Positions 46,687 to 54,127 of a stretch of DNA of 64,000 nt are shown one piece after another. The DNA is from Cytobacillus gottheilii (lineage in GTDB: Bacteria; Bacillota; Bacilli; Bacillales; Cytobacillaceae): positions 1,901,262-1,965,261 of the forward strand of contig NZ_LT800494.1 in NCBI RefSeq assembly GCF_900166665.1, given 5' to 3'. The translations under genes and the position numbers were made by a program. Under the pieces are notes generated by a model. It saw only the letters and a list, made by a program, of their open reading frames with translations, was not told the DNA's origin and did not search any database. Every line of letters starts with the position of its first letter. Within the stretch, counting starts at the first letter, position 1.

Positions 46687-48987
46687 TTGTTAATTACTCC
46701 TAAGTTAGAAACAGAAGTAACTAAAAAATATAAGAAATATTGGGCAAATACATTTGAAGAGATAGAAGAAAGTTTTCTAAAAGATAAGCCGAAATTAGGT
46801 GTATTTGACTCTGAAACAACTGGTTTACATATCAAAAAAGATAAACCTTTTATGTGGGTTTTCGGCTGGATGCTTCCAAAAGATAAGCAAAGTGAAGACG
46901 TAAAAGGAAGAGTTTTCGCTTTTGAACATAATGAAGATATATTAAATAAGATTATTGAATTGACCAAACAGCTCACAATGGTAGTTGGACATAATGTTAA
47001 GTACGATTTACATATGGTTATAAATGGAGGAATAAAAGATAGTAAAGTTTATTCAATGAAAAATGTATCCGATACAATGGGTATCTGCAGAATGTCATTT
47101 GATGCTGTTTCAGCAAGAGATGGAGGAGACGTACTAGCGCTTAAAAAAATTGCGGAAAAGTACATTGATCCAAGAGCTGCTGAATTTGAAAAAGAGGTTA
47201 AGAAAGAGTTAAAGAAAATTAACGATGCAAAAAGAGGTATCTTAAAAGAACTCCTCCAACCATACAAAGAGATTGGATGGAAACTCGGTACAATTAAAGA
47301 GGCTTACAAAGTTAAAAAACGAAATGACATGGACTTGTTTACTAAAGAAAGAAAGCAGCGGTGGATAGAAGTTCCTAAAGAAATCGAAGAGTTGTATTTT
47401 AAATGGATGGAAGATCATCCTTTTGCGGACTATTCTGAAGTCGATAGAAATATCATGATGGAATATGTACATGGTGATGGCATTTACACGCTTGAAATTG
47501 TTGAGAAATTTTACCCTACAGTGCTCCAACGTAATCAAAAGGCTTTATTTGAAAAAGAAAATAAATTGATTATAGAGTTATTGAAAATGGAACGTGTAGG
47601 TATGAAAGTCGATATGAAGTATCTACAAGACTGTTTTATAAAGTGTGACAATGAAATTCAGAAACTTTATGAGGAATTGTGGGAGATTGTAGGAGAAAAT
47701 TTCACGGTTTCACAGGAAAAGATTATTGCAGGTTATTTTGAAGCAGTTTTAGGTGAAAGACCGTCCTCAACAGATAAGTCATTCCTAAAGAAACATAAAG
47801 ATATCCGTGTGGCTCAATTAATCACTAGGCTAAGACGTTTAGAAAAATGGCAGTCTACGTATATCTCAAGGATTATTGAAGTAGCAAGCTATGATGGTAA
47901 TTTCTATACGCAATACGGACAATTTAATACAGTGTCCGGCAGATTAGGATCTGATGCACAGCAATTTCCAAAAGAGCGCATTCTCACTGAGGAAGGAGAA
48001 GCTTACGAAAAAGAAAACGGTGAAGGGAAAGCTCCTGTAGAAATGGAAATATTCTCACCTCGGAGAGCATTCATAGTTGAAGGAGGAGAGTATGATAAAA
48101 TCGCATACTTTGACCTATCACAAATTGAACTAAGAGCACAAGCAAATTATACTATGCTGCTAGGGAGACCTGATCTAAATTTATGTCGTGCTTACATGCC
48201 TTATAAATGTTTCCACTATAAAACTGGTGAAGAGTACAAATTTGAAACTAAAAAAGACAGGCTTCGATGGAGAGAAAAACAAGAAAATGGAGATTCGGTT
48301 TGGTTGATGGAAAATAAAACTCCTTGGGTTCCGACTGATGTACATAGTGAGACGAGTCATAATACATTGATTGCGCTTGGATACAAAACCGATAATAAGT
48401 ATAAGTCTTACCAGCATGTTAAAGATTCTCCTGTTGATGAAAAGTCATTTAAGAAATTCTGGCGGTATATTGGTAAGATGTTTAACTTTATGAGGAACTA
48501 TGGTGGAGGCGCTAAAAAAGCATCTGAGGCGTTAGAGGTGTCAATGGAAATTGCTAATGCATTAGTTTCAGGTTGGTCAAACACTTTCCCAGAAGTATCT
48601 TATTATCAGAAAATGGTCAGTAGTAAAGTACAGTCTACGCACCATGCAACAAATATGTATGGTCGAGTGTATTTTCTAACTAATACGGATAAAGCTTACA
48701 AAGTAGGAAACTACTTAGTACAAGGCTCTTGCGCAGATATGTTGAAAGATTACGTTGTTCAGATAGGTAGATTCTTGGATGAAAACAACTGTAAAACAAA
48801 GTTTCTTGCTAATATTCATGACGAGCTGCAGTTCCTAGTTCATAAAGGGGAAGAATGGATTTTCCCACATATTAAAAGAATCATGGAAGATGTAGAGTGG
48901 ATGAAAGTTCCAGTAGTTGTTGACTTAGAAATTACGGAAACGACTTGGGCAGAGAAAAAAGAGGTTGAGTTGGAAATTGTGGCTTAG
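46687..48987 (+). CDS. Family A DNA polymerase with 3'-5' exonuclease, 766 aa
   Basis: A TTG start follows AAAGGAGAG. The exonuclease motifs are FDSETTGL (residues 40-47), VGHNVKYDLHM at about 99 and YVHGDGIYT at about 258, so proofreading should be intact. The polymerase motifs are A YFDLSQIELRAQ at about 475, B MFNFMRNYGGGAKKASEA at about 600, and C IHDELQF at about 713. This is a T7/Pol I-type enzyme. SPbeta itself, as I recall, has a PolC-like family C polymerase (YorL) at this place, so the replisome differs. It ends the replication operon. Confidence 0.92.
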   Translation: MLITPKLETEVTKKYKKYWANTFEEIEESFLKDKPKLGVFDSETTGLHIKKDKPFMWVFGWMLPKDKQSEDVKGRVFAFEHNEDILNKIIELTKQLTMVVGHNVKYDLHMVINGGIKDSKVYSMKNVSDTMGICRMSFDAVSARDGGDVLALKKIAEKYIDPRAAEFEKEVKKELKKINDAKRGILKELLQPYKEIGWKLGTIKEAYKVKKRNDMDLFTKERKQRWIEVPKEIEELYFKWMEDHPFADYSEVDRNIMMEYVHGDGIYTLEIVEKFYPTVLQRNQKALFEKENKLIIELLKMERVGMKVDMKYLQDCFIKCDNEIQKLYEELWEIVGENFTVSQEKIIAGYFEAVLGERPSSTDKSFLKKHKDIRVAQLITRLRRLEKWQSTYISRIIEVASYDGNFYTQYGQFNTVSGRLGSDAQQFPKERILTEEGEAYEKENGEGKAPVEMEIFSPRRAFIVEGGEYDKIAYFDLSQIELRAQANYTMLLGRPDLNLCRAYMPYKCFHYKTGEEYKFETKKDRLRWREKQENGDSVWLMENKTPWVPTDVHSETSHNTLIALGYKTDNKYKSYQHVKDSPVDEKSFKKFWRYIGKMFNFMRNYGGGAKKASEALEVSMEIANALVSGWSNTFPEVSYYQKMVSSKVQSTHHATNMYGRVYFLTNTDKAYKVGNYLVQGSCADMLKDYVVQIGRFLDENNCKTKFLANIHDELQFLVHKGEEWIFPHIKRIMEDVEWMKVPVVVDLEITETTWAEKKEVELEIVA

Positions 48988-49084
48988 AAACCTTGCTATA
49001 TCAACGTTTTCAGAGCCTATTTTTCCAATAAAATAAGACTTTCATAAGAAGTGATTATTTTAGTGAAAATTTAACAAATTACAC

Positions 49085-49113
49085 TATACATTGTAAATAA
49101 ATTGATTTATAAT
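49085..49113 (+). promoter_or_regulatory. Promoter with SPBRE in the spacer
   Basis: TATACA, 17 bp, TATAAT. The SPBRE-like CATTGTAAATAAATTGA covers the spacer, shifted by two bases compared with the double-SPBRE promoters. It drives the 3D-domain protein region. Confidence 0.65.
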
Positions 49114-49174
49114 GATAAATATAAAGAAGAAAGAGAGGTGATGAAGTCTAACCCTTTGAGGTTGGACAATCACT

Positions 49175-49489
49175 ATGATCAAAAAACAACTGGTTTACAC
49201 AGGGGCAATTGGAGTTTTAGCTTTAACAAATGTAGTTGCTGCAAGTCTTACATACAAAGAATTGAATATTAAAGAACAAGAGATTATTAACTTACAAGAG
49301 GAAAACAGTCAGCTCAGGGGAGACATATTCAGCAAGAACAACCTATTAGAAAAACAACAAGGTGAGATTGATACATATGAAGAAGAATTACCGATTAAAA
49401 ATAAATTGATAACAAAACAATCAGATGAGATTGAGAAGCTTAAAAAGGAATTAAATCAGGTTAAGGGTGAGAATAAGGAATTACCCTAG
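49175..49489 (+). CDS. Membrane-anchored coiled-coil protein, 104 aa (N-terminal half of a split YorM-like protein?)
   Basis: The ATG has a weak SD (TTGAGG). Residues 4-26 (KQLVYTGAIGVLALTNVVAA) are a signal anchor. Residues 28-104 are a continuous coiled coil (KELNIKEQEIINLQEENSQL onwards) that ends at CCC TAG. The 3D-domain ORF begins in the +1 frame across this stop. In YorM-type proteins anchor, coil and 3D domain form one chain, so this is probably the first half, either joined by a +1 frameshift or by a recent mutation. Confidence 0.7.
   Translation: MIKKQLVYTGAIGVLALTNVVAASLTYKELNIKEQEIINLQEENSQLRGDIFSKNNLLEKQQGEIDTYEEELPIKNKLITKQSDEIEKLKKELNQVKGENKELP
49393..49409 (+). repeat. SPBRE copy inside a coding region
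   Basis: GATTAAAAATAAATTGA within the coiled-coil gene (read as Ile-Lys-Asn-Lys-Leu-Ile). Confidence 0.5.
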
Positions 49490-49844
49490 TGAGATGCCGA
49501 GTAGAGGGGAATCTACAAAGCGAAGAAGTATTTATATGCAAGCAACAGCTTATACAGCTAATTGCAATGGATGTTCTGGGATTACATACAGCGAGTATAA
49601 TGTGAAGAATACGATTTACTACAACGGATACAGAATCATTGCTGCAGACTTTAATAAGATTCCTCTTTACTCAATTGTTAGAGTTAAGACTGATACAGAA
49701 ACATTTGAAGCGATTGTTCTTGATACTGGGGGAGCTATCAGAGGAAGCAATGTAATTGATTTACTAGTTGGATCTTATGATGAAGCTATTCAATTTGGGA
49801 GGCAAAATGTTAATGTGACAATTCTAAAAGAAGGAGGGGAATAA
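49467..49844 (+). CDS. 3D-domain protein (YorM-like), 125 aa
   Basis: The frame opens at a GTG inside the coiled-coil gene, with an ATG at 49494 as another possible start; neither has a good SD. Residues about 25-120 are the 3D domain: QATAYTANC, IAADFNKIPLYSIVRV, VLDTGGAIRGSNVIDLLVGS, giving the three Asp residues of the double-psi beta-barrel seen in MltA-type and resuscitation-factor-like enzymes that act on peptidoglycan. A signal peptide is missing unless the coding is joined to the upstream anchor. Confidence 0.72.
   Translation: MRIRNYPSEMPSRGESTKRRSIYMQATAYTANCNGCSGITYSEYNVKNTIYYNGYRIIAADFNKIPLYSIVRVKTDTETFEAIVLDTGGAIRGSNVIDLLVGSYDEAIQFGRQNVNVTILKEGGE
49484..49490 (+). other. Candidate +1 frameshift site CCC TAG T
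   Basis: The zero frame reads TTA CCC TAG TGA; slipping of the Pro tRNA from CCC to CCT gives TTA CCC (T) AGT GAG ATG and enters the 3D-domain frame. CCC followed by a slow stop codon is a known shifty context for +1 frameshifting in Gram-positive phages (Listeria phage PSA uses CCC-type sites). The fused product would have about 222 residues. Confidence 0.5.
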
Positions 49845-49845
49845 A

Positions 49846-50631
49846 TTGACTAAAGTGTTTAAGTTTAATATTGAAAATAAATTGATACTAAACACGAAGA
49901 GAAAAGACTTATCCAAATACAATGGGGAACTAGTTGAAGTTGTTGAAATAATTGATGATGCAATTACATATGACTACATAATTAAAATTCCCAACCAGCC
50001 AAAAGTAAGGGTAAGAGAAAATGAACTTCAAGAGGTAAAGGATGAGAACATATTGCAACTTAGAACAGGACAAAGAGTAATTTACACTCCATTAGATGTA
50101 ACGGTAACAGTTGAACAATTAAATCTATTATACGGTCAGATTTCAGTTAGATTTCCTGATGGTGGAGTACAGGTTGTAGGACTTGAATTAATAAAAGTAG
50201 AGGAAATACCTCAAAGGAAAAGTTGGGACGAATATTTCATGGATATTGCAATAAAGGTATCCACTAGAGCAACATGCGACAGACTTCATGTCGGTTGCGT
50301 GATAGTTAAAGATAAGCAAATTGTTTCAACCGGATACAACGGTAGCGTTTCAGGTGAAAAACATTGTGACGAGATTGGGCATTTATATAATGATCAAAAT
50401 AGATGTATTAGGACAATTCATGCTGAGCAAAATGCAATATTATTTGCAGATAGAAACTCATTAAAAGGTGCAACTGCGTATGTAACGCATAAGCCATGTG
50501 AGAATTGTGCCAAATTGCTTGTTCAAGCAGGAATAGTTAGATTGATATATCTTCACGAATATGAAAATACATACAGTGATTACTTTTTAAAAATGATAGA
50601 AAGCGAACATATGAAAGGAGCATTGGTTTGA
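49846..50631 (+). CDS. dCMP deaminase with N-terminal extension, 261 aa
   Basis: A TTG start follows AAGGAGGGG. Residues about 130-261 are the deaminase: ATCDRLHVGCVIV, HCDEIGH, TIHAEQNAILFA (H-x-E) and KPCENCAKLLVQAG (P-C-x-x-C), the zinc site of the dCMP/ComEB family. Residues 1-125 contain two beta-rich modules (NGELVEVVEIIDDAITYDYI and TGQRVIYTPLDVTVTVEQLN) not usual in these enzymes. It turns dCMP into dUMP for thymidylate supply and overlaps the kinase gene by 4 bp. Confidence 0.88.
   Translation: MTKVFKFNIENKLILNTKRKDLSKYNGELVEVVEIIDDAITYDYIIKIPNQPKVRVRENELQEVKDENILQLRTGQRVIYTPLDVTVTVEQLNLLYGQISVRFPDGGVQVVGLELIKVEEIPQRKSWDEYFMDIAIKVSTRATCDRLHVGCVIVKDKQIVSTGYNGSVSGEKHCDEIGHLYNDQNRCIRTIHAEQNAILFADRNSLKGATAYVTHKPCENCAKLLVQAGIVRLIYLHEYENTYSDYFLKMIESEHMKGALV
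49869..49885 (+). repeat. Perfect SPBRE copy inside a coding region
   Basis: TATTGAAAATAAATTGA lies 24 bp into the dCMP deaminase gene, read as Asn-Ile-Glu-Asn-Lys-Leu-Ile. It could be an internal operator. Confidence 0.55.
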
Positions 50632-51146
50632 ATATAGCTCTGGTTGCAAAAATGAGAAGTGGAAAAGATACGCTTGCAGACTATGTTATTAAAAAATATG
50701 GATATACTCGCTTTGCTTTTGGTGATGGGATTAGGGAAGTGGCAAGAGAGCTTTTCCCAGAGCAAATGAAAGATGGAAATAAACCAAGAGCATTGCTCCA
50801 AGGAATAGGGCAATCAATGAGGAAGTTTGATAATGATGTTTGGGTGAACCGTTGTTTTACGGAGATTAAAAAGAGTGAAAAGGATCGAATTATTATTACT
50901 GACTTAAGGCAGCCTAATGAATTTGCACGAGTTAAGGAAGAGGGATACATAACTATTAAGATTGTCTGTGATGATGAGATTAGGATTAATCGAATATTAG
51001 AAAGTAACGATAACTTTAATAAAGCAGACTTATATCATGAAACGGAAATGCACATTGATACATACGATTGTGACCACGTTATTTACAATAATGACAGTTT
51101 AGAGAGTTTGTTTGATCAGTTTAATAAAGTAATGAGAGTTATTTAA
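50628..51146 (+). CDS. Deoxynucleoside monophosphate kinase, 172 aa
   Basis: A TTG start overlaps the upstream stop, with GAAAGGAG as SD. The P-loop is IALVAKMRSGKDTLADYVIK, a G-K-D/T variant typical of phage dNMP kinases and dephospho-CoA kinase-like enzymes (SPbeta YorS). RIIITDLRQPNEFARVKEEG is the following Asp-containing region. It phosphorylates dNMPs and works with the deaminase and ribonucleotide reductase to feed replication. Confidence 0.82.
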   Translation: MNIALVAKMRSGKDTLADYVIKKYGYTRFAFGDGIREVARELFPEQMKDGNKPRALLQGIGQSMRKFDNDVWVNRCFTEIKKSEKDRIIITDLRQPNEFARVKEEGYITIKIVCDDEIRINRILESNDNFNKADLYHETEMHIDTYDCDHVIYNNDSLESLFDQFNKVMRVI

Positions 51147-51172
51147 AAAATTAAATTGAAGGGTTGATGAAA

Positions 51173-51565
51173 ATGAAGAAACTTTTAACAATTCTAACTG
51201 GGTTCATGGTAATTATTATACTAGCAGGATGCGAAACAGAAGCAGACACAGTAAATCACAATTTAAGCAAGTCTGCAGATTCTTTTGAAGTGCAGCGTAG
51301 AATAGTATTTTTTAACGGGATAACAGACAAATATCTATTAACTGTCGAAGGCTTATGTTCGTTAAATGTTGAAGATGCTAAGAATTTGCGAGTAACTTGT
51401 AAAGTTGGAGATGATCAATACAAAAGACATTATCTTGGTCTGAGCGACAATGTAAGCTACTTCGTTGAGCAAACTGATGCTAAGACAGAAGATCCATTCA
51501 GATACAAGGTAATATTTAGACCTGAATCAATTATTCCAGATATTGATTTACAGACAAGTAATTAA
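51173..51565 (+). CDS. Beta-sandwich lipoprotein, 130 aa
   Basis: I chose the ATG 9 bp after GAAGGG. Residues 1-20 are a lipoprotein signal (KKLLTILTGFMVIIILAGC) with the lipobox LAGC. The mature part (SFEVQRRIVFFNGITDKYLL, then CSLNVEDAKNLRVTCKV) is beta-rich with two Cys. It matches the conserved lipoproteins of unknown function found in Gram-positive phages, where the mature domain sits outside the membrane. A superinfection-exclusion role is possible, with no direct evidence. Confidence 0.75.
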   Translation: MKKLLTILTGFMVIIILAGCETEADTVNHNLSKSADSFEVQRRIVFFNGITDKYLLTVEGLCSLNVEDAKNLRVTCKVGDDQYKRHYLGLSDNVSYFVEQTDAKTEDPFRYKVIFRPESIIPDIDLQTSN

Positions 51566-51607
51566 TTGAGGTAAAAGGATAATTTCAATGGAAGTTGAGG
51601 TGGAAAC

Positions 51608-51763
51608 ATGGAGAAATTGCCAATATTGTTTGCTATTGCGATAGTGTTAATCCTTTTATTTATCTTAGGACTAGGATTTGCTATAGCGAAGATAGGATTG
51701 ATTGCTATCGTGTGGGCATTAGCAATAGTTGGAGTGTTATTCTTACTGGCACAAATATTGTAA
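51608..51763 (+). CDS. Small two-span membrane protein, 51 aa
   Basis: The ATG follows TTGAGGTGG. Almost the whole product is hydrophobic (MEKLPILFAIAIVLILLFIL, then ALAIVGVLFLLAQIL), with a glycine/lysine turn at about residue 26. It could be a holin-like or other small integral protein. It is the first of several such genes in a row. Confidence 0.6.
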   Translation: MEKLPILFAIAIVLILLFILGLGFAIAKIGLIAIVWALAIVGVLFLLAQIL

Positions 51764-51791
51764 TGAAATGAATAATTTATGAGGTGATAAT

Positions 51792-52118
51792 ATGATAAGA
51801 AGCTTTCAGTTTGATGGGTTGACAGTTTATGCGGATGATTTAGAACACGCAAAAACAATTATAAGAGAGTATTATGAAAATATACTAGAAGAGCGATTAG
51901 CAAAAGGTAAAGAAACTGACTATAACGAGGTTTATACATATTTTCCTATAAGTGAAATTATAGAGGAAGATATTCCTTTTATATACGATTATAAAAGAAA
52001 AGGTACGGATGATGAAATAGCTTCATTACCTTTGAGTAGAGCGTTTAAATATGAAAGTTACAGAAAAAAAGCTGAAAAGAAATGGGAAGGTTATCCTATT
52101 AGTTTTTGGATGATTTGA
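51792..52118 (+). CDS. Hypothetical protein, 108 aa
   Basis: The ATG follows TGAGGTGAT. The product opens FQFDGLTVYADDLEHAKTII and is acidic and helical, with a basic C-terminal stretch (YESYRKKAEKKWEGYPISFW). No membrane span. Function unknown. Confidence 0.65.
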   Translation: MIRSFQFDGLTVYADDLEHAKTIIREYYENILEERLAKGKETDYNEVYTYFPISEIIEEDIPFIYDYKRKGTDDEIASLPLSRAFKYESYRKKAEKKWEGYPISFWMI

Positions 52119-52156
52119 TAAAATAATTCATTTATATCGAAAAGGAGAGTGAGAGC

Positions 52157-52264
52157 TTGAGTCCATTAGTTTTCATTTTATGTTTAGCAGCTAGCTTTGC
52201 AGTAGGATATAGTTTGGGAAACTCAAAGGGTTACTGGACTGCGTTTGAGTCATTCAAAAAATAA
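52157..52264 (+). CDS. Small membrane protein, 35 aa
   Basis: A TTG start follows AAAGGAGAG. Residues 2-22 (SPLVFILCLAASFAVGYSLG) form one membrane span, followed by a short polar tail with two aromatic residues. Role unknown. Confidence 0.5.
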   Translation: MSPLVFILCLAASFAVGYSLGNSKGYWTAFESFKK

Positions 52265-52296
52265 ACCAGTCTATCTTATTAAAAGAGGTGGTATAA

Positions 52297-52509
52297 ATGT
52301 CATTAAAAATAGGAAATAAAGTACGCAACATTCACAACAACACAGAAGGAAACCTTGTTTATTCTTCATCTGGTGCAAGTATTGCTGGATTTAAAGAAGA
52401 AAATGGGGAGAAATGCCACTTTCAAACCCTTGGGCAACCGATTCATATGTATGAAAAGGACTGGAAAAGAGTTTATAAATTTAAGTTTAATATGAAAGAT
52501 TATAATTAA
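52297..52509 (+). CDS. Hypothetical beta-rich protein, 70 aa
   Basis: The ATG follows AGAGGTGG. The product (LKIGNKVRNIHNNTEGNLVY, then KCHFQTLGQPIHMYEKDWKR) suggests a small SH3-like barrel and basic tail. Family not recognised. Confidence 0.65.
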   Translation: MSLKIGNKVRNIHNNTEGNLVYSSSGASIAGFKEENGEKCHFQTLGQPIHMYEKDWKRVYKFKFNMKDYN

Positions 52510-52554
52510 ATTAAAATTCGAATTTCTTTCATTGATTAGAAAGGAGGAGATGCT

Positions 52555-52707
52555 TTGGTTACAAATTTCATTTTCTTAGTGTTGTATGTGCTAACGGCGC
52601 ATGTGGCTGTTACAGTTTCACATAAAGTCTTAAAATATACACGAGAAGAGGCGATGTTGGGAGTCCTAATAAGTTTAGCGTGTGTGATCTTAGTTTATGT
52701 AGATTAA
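52555..52707 (+). CDS. Small two-span membrane protein, 50 aa
   Basis: A TTG start follows AAGGAGGAG. Two hydrophobic stretches (FIFLVLYVLTAHVAVTVS and AMLGVLISLACVILVYV) flank a basic loop (HKVLKYTREE). Function unknown; part of the small membrane-protein run. Confidence 0.55.
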   Translation: MVTNFIFLVLYVLTAHVAVTVSHKVLKYTREEAMLGVLISLACVILVYVD

Positions 52708-52730
52708 AAATACATATAAATCATAAGTTT

Positions 52731-52747
52731 TATTGTAAATAAATTAA
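52731..52747 (+). repeat. SPBRE copy next to ribosome binding site
   Basis: TATTGTAAATAAATTAA, about 7 bp before AAGGAG. Confidence 0.65.
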
Positions 52748-52766
52748 TAAACTAAGGAGAATTGAT

Positions 52767-52991
52767 ATGGGTAAATTTAAAAGCTTTTTATTTAGGAGTA
52801 GGTTCTTATTCTACGGTTTGTTCTGCGGTTCGATAACCAATTATCTATGGTTACCAGTGGCTCAATTATCAGTAGGATTATCAGTTATACTTTCGATTGC
52901 TACTCTATTGTTATTAATAACTGCAGCATTTTACCTAGACTATAGGTTTATTAGCAAGAAACAAATTAAGGGAAGTGAAAACAATAGATAA
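52767..52991 (+). CDS. Two-span membrane protein, 74 aa
   Basis: The ATG follows AAGGAG. After a basic start (MGKFKSFLFRSRFLFYGLFC) there are two hydrophobic segments, the second VGLSVILSIATLLLLITAAF, and a basic tail. Its end overlaps the start of the next gene by 17 bp. Confidence 0.6.
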   Translation: MGKFKSFLFRSRFLFYGLFCGSITNYLWLPVAQLSVGLSVILSIATLLLLITAAFYLDYRFISKKQIKGSENNR

Positions 52992-53409
52992 AATATTAAA
53001 TCATATCGTTCCTTCGAGTCATCAAGTAGTCAGGTATGGAATAGTCGATGAGAAGATTTTCAAGGAAGTAGAAATGACAACATCTTTGTATGAGCACATA
53101 GAGATTGTAACAAACTTTTACGATGATGAAAGAAATCCATTTCGCTGCAACTGGACTGATGTGGAGGGCATGGGCTACGGATGGGTTTGGATGCAATATG
53201 AAGAAAAAGATTGGCACAAGATGATGGGGAAACTCGTTCAGCATGAAACAAAATCTTTATTGAAGGTAATGGATGATACGCTTTACTTTGTTTATGAGAA
53301 GAAGAAGGCTAAAACATATCACTTTGTAACAATGGGTCGTTTTGTAACAAAGGGAGGTTGGCGAGAAGACACTATAATAACATTATCGAATGAAGAATTA
53401 TTTTATTAA
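52975..53409 (+). CDS. Hypothetical protein, 144 aa
   Basis: A GTG start follows AAGGGAAG inside the previous gene. The product is soluble, mixed alpha/beta, rich in aromatic residues (GMGYGWVWMQYEEKDWHKMM). Family not recognised. Overlap with the upstream membrane-protein gene suggests coupled translation. Confidence 0.6.
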   Translation: MKTIDKILNHIVPSSHQVVRYGIVDEKIFKEVEMTTSLYEHIEIVTNFYDDERNPFRCNWTDVEGMGYGWVWMQYEEKDWHKMMGKLVQHETKSLLKVMDDTLYFVYEKKKAKTYHFVTMGRFVTKGGWREDTIITLSNEELFY

Positions 53410-53428
53410 AAGAAGGAGGGTGAACCAA

Positions 53429-53590
53429 ATGAAGAAAAGTGCTCGACATTCAATGCTAATATACATTTCATTTTTTGTGGCTGCGGTTTTATTGGGAGCA
53501 TTCATTGACGAAGTTAATGTTTCACATGTTCCTTTATTGATTTTATTTTACTTAGGCGGACTAGTGGCTGGTATAAGATTTGTTAAATAA
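53429..53590 (+). CDS. Small two-span membrane protein, 53 aa
   Basis: I chose the ATG after GAAGGAGGG. Two hydrophobic segments (LIYISFFVAAVLLGAFI and VPLLILFYLGGLVAGI) with a short loop. Function unknown. Confidence 0.55.
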   Translation: MKKSARHSMLIYISFFVAAVLLGAFIDEVNVSHVPLLILFYLGGLVAGIRFVK

Positions 53591-53648
53591 GAAGAACAAA
53601 AATGATTATCATTGCAAATAAGTTGATGTATAAAAAGGAGATGTTGGG

Positions 53649-54095
53649 ATGTTGTTTCTAAGTTTATTATTCTTATTGTTTAGTATTTATGGACTTATTA
53701 ACGGAAGATTGTTTCACAAGTTTCAGCTAGAGAATGCAAAATATACGGTTAAGCATAAGAAAGGAGAAATAAAAGATATTCCCAGTGAGCACATTGTAAA
53801 AGGATTATTCTTTTTCGGATACGCAGTAGTTATGCTTATTCTTCAAATAATTTTAGTAATAAATGCAATCAAAATTGATCCACTTCTGTATCCAACGCTG
53901 GCTTTCATTGTAGTAATGTTTATTAACTTTATTGTCGCTCAGAAGTCCTCGAAAGCAGATTTAGATACTGAAATTGGAATTGCACAGTATTTATCTAAAG
54001 CAGCAAGAAAGAGAAGCTTTAAGGGACTAGTTTTCGGAATATTAAATGTAGCATATTTTACATATTTGTTTGCTGTATTGCTTGGACTGGTTTAA
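53649..54095 (+). CDS. Polytopic membrane protein, 148 aa
   Basis: The ATG follows AAAAGGAG at about 9 bp. Four hydrophobic segments are seen, at about residues 1-20, 52-72, 78-97 and 128-147, with basic loops. A variant SPBRE (ATTGCAAATAAGTTGAT) lies upstream at about 53619. Role unknown. Confidence 0.65.
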   Translation: MLFLSLLFLLFSIYGLINGRLFHKFQLENAKYTVKHKKGEIKDIPSEHIVKGLFFFGYAVVMLILQIILVINAIKIDPLLYPTLAFIVVMFINFIVAQKSSKADLDTEIGIAQYLSKAARKRSFKGLVFGILNVAYFTYLFAVLLGLV

Positions 54096-54110
54096 TAAAA
54101 AATAAATTAA
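54094..54110 (+). repeat. SPBRE copy next to ribosome binding site
   Basis: AATAAAAAATAAATTAA, directly after the stop codon of the membrane protein gene and about 5 bp before AAAGGGG. Confidence 0.5.
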
Positions 54111-54127
54111 TACAAAGGGGATACTTA

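Noticed and set aside
49141-49272. ORF of 43 codons opening at an ATG after AGAGGTG before the coiled-coil gene
   Set aside because: The ATG abuts the SD too closely and the product (Cys-rich, basic) looks like an out-of-frame read of the anchor region. A leader peptide cannot be excluded.
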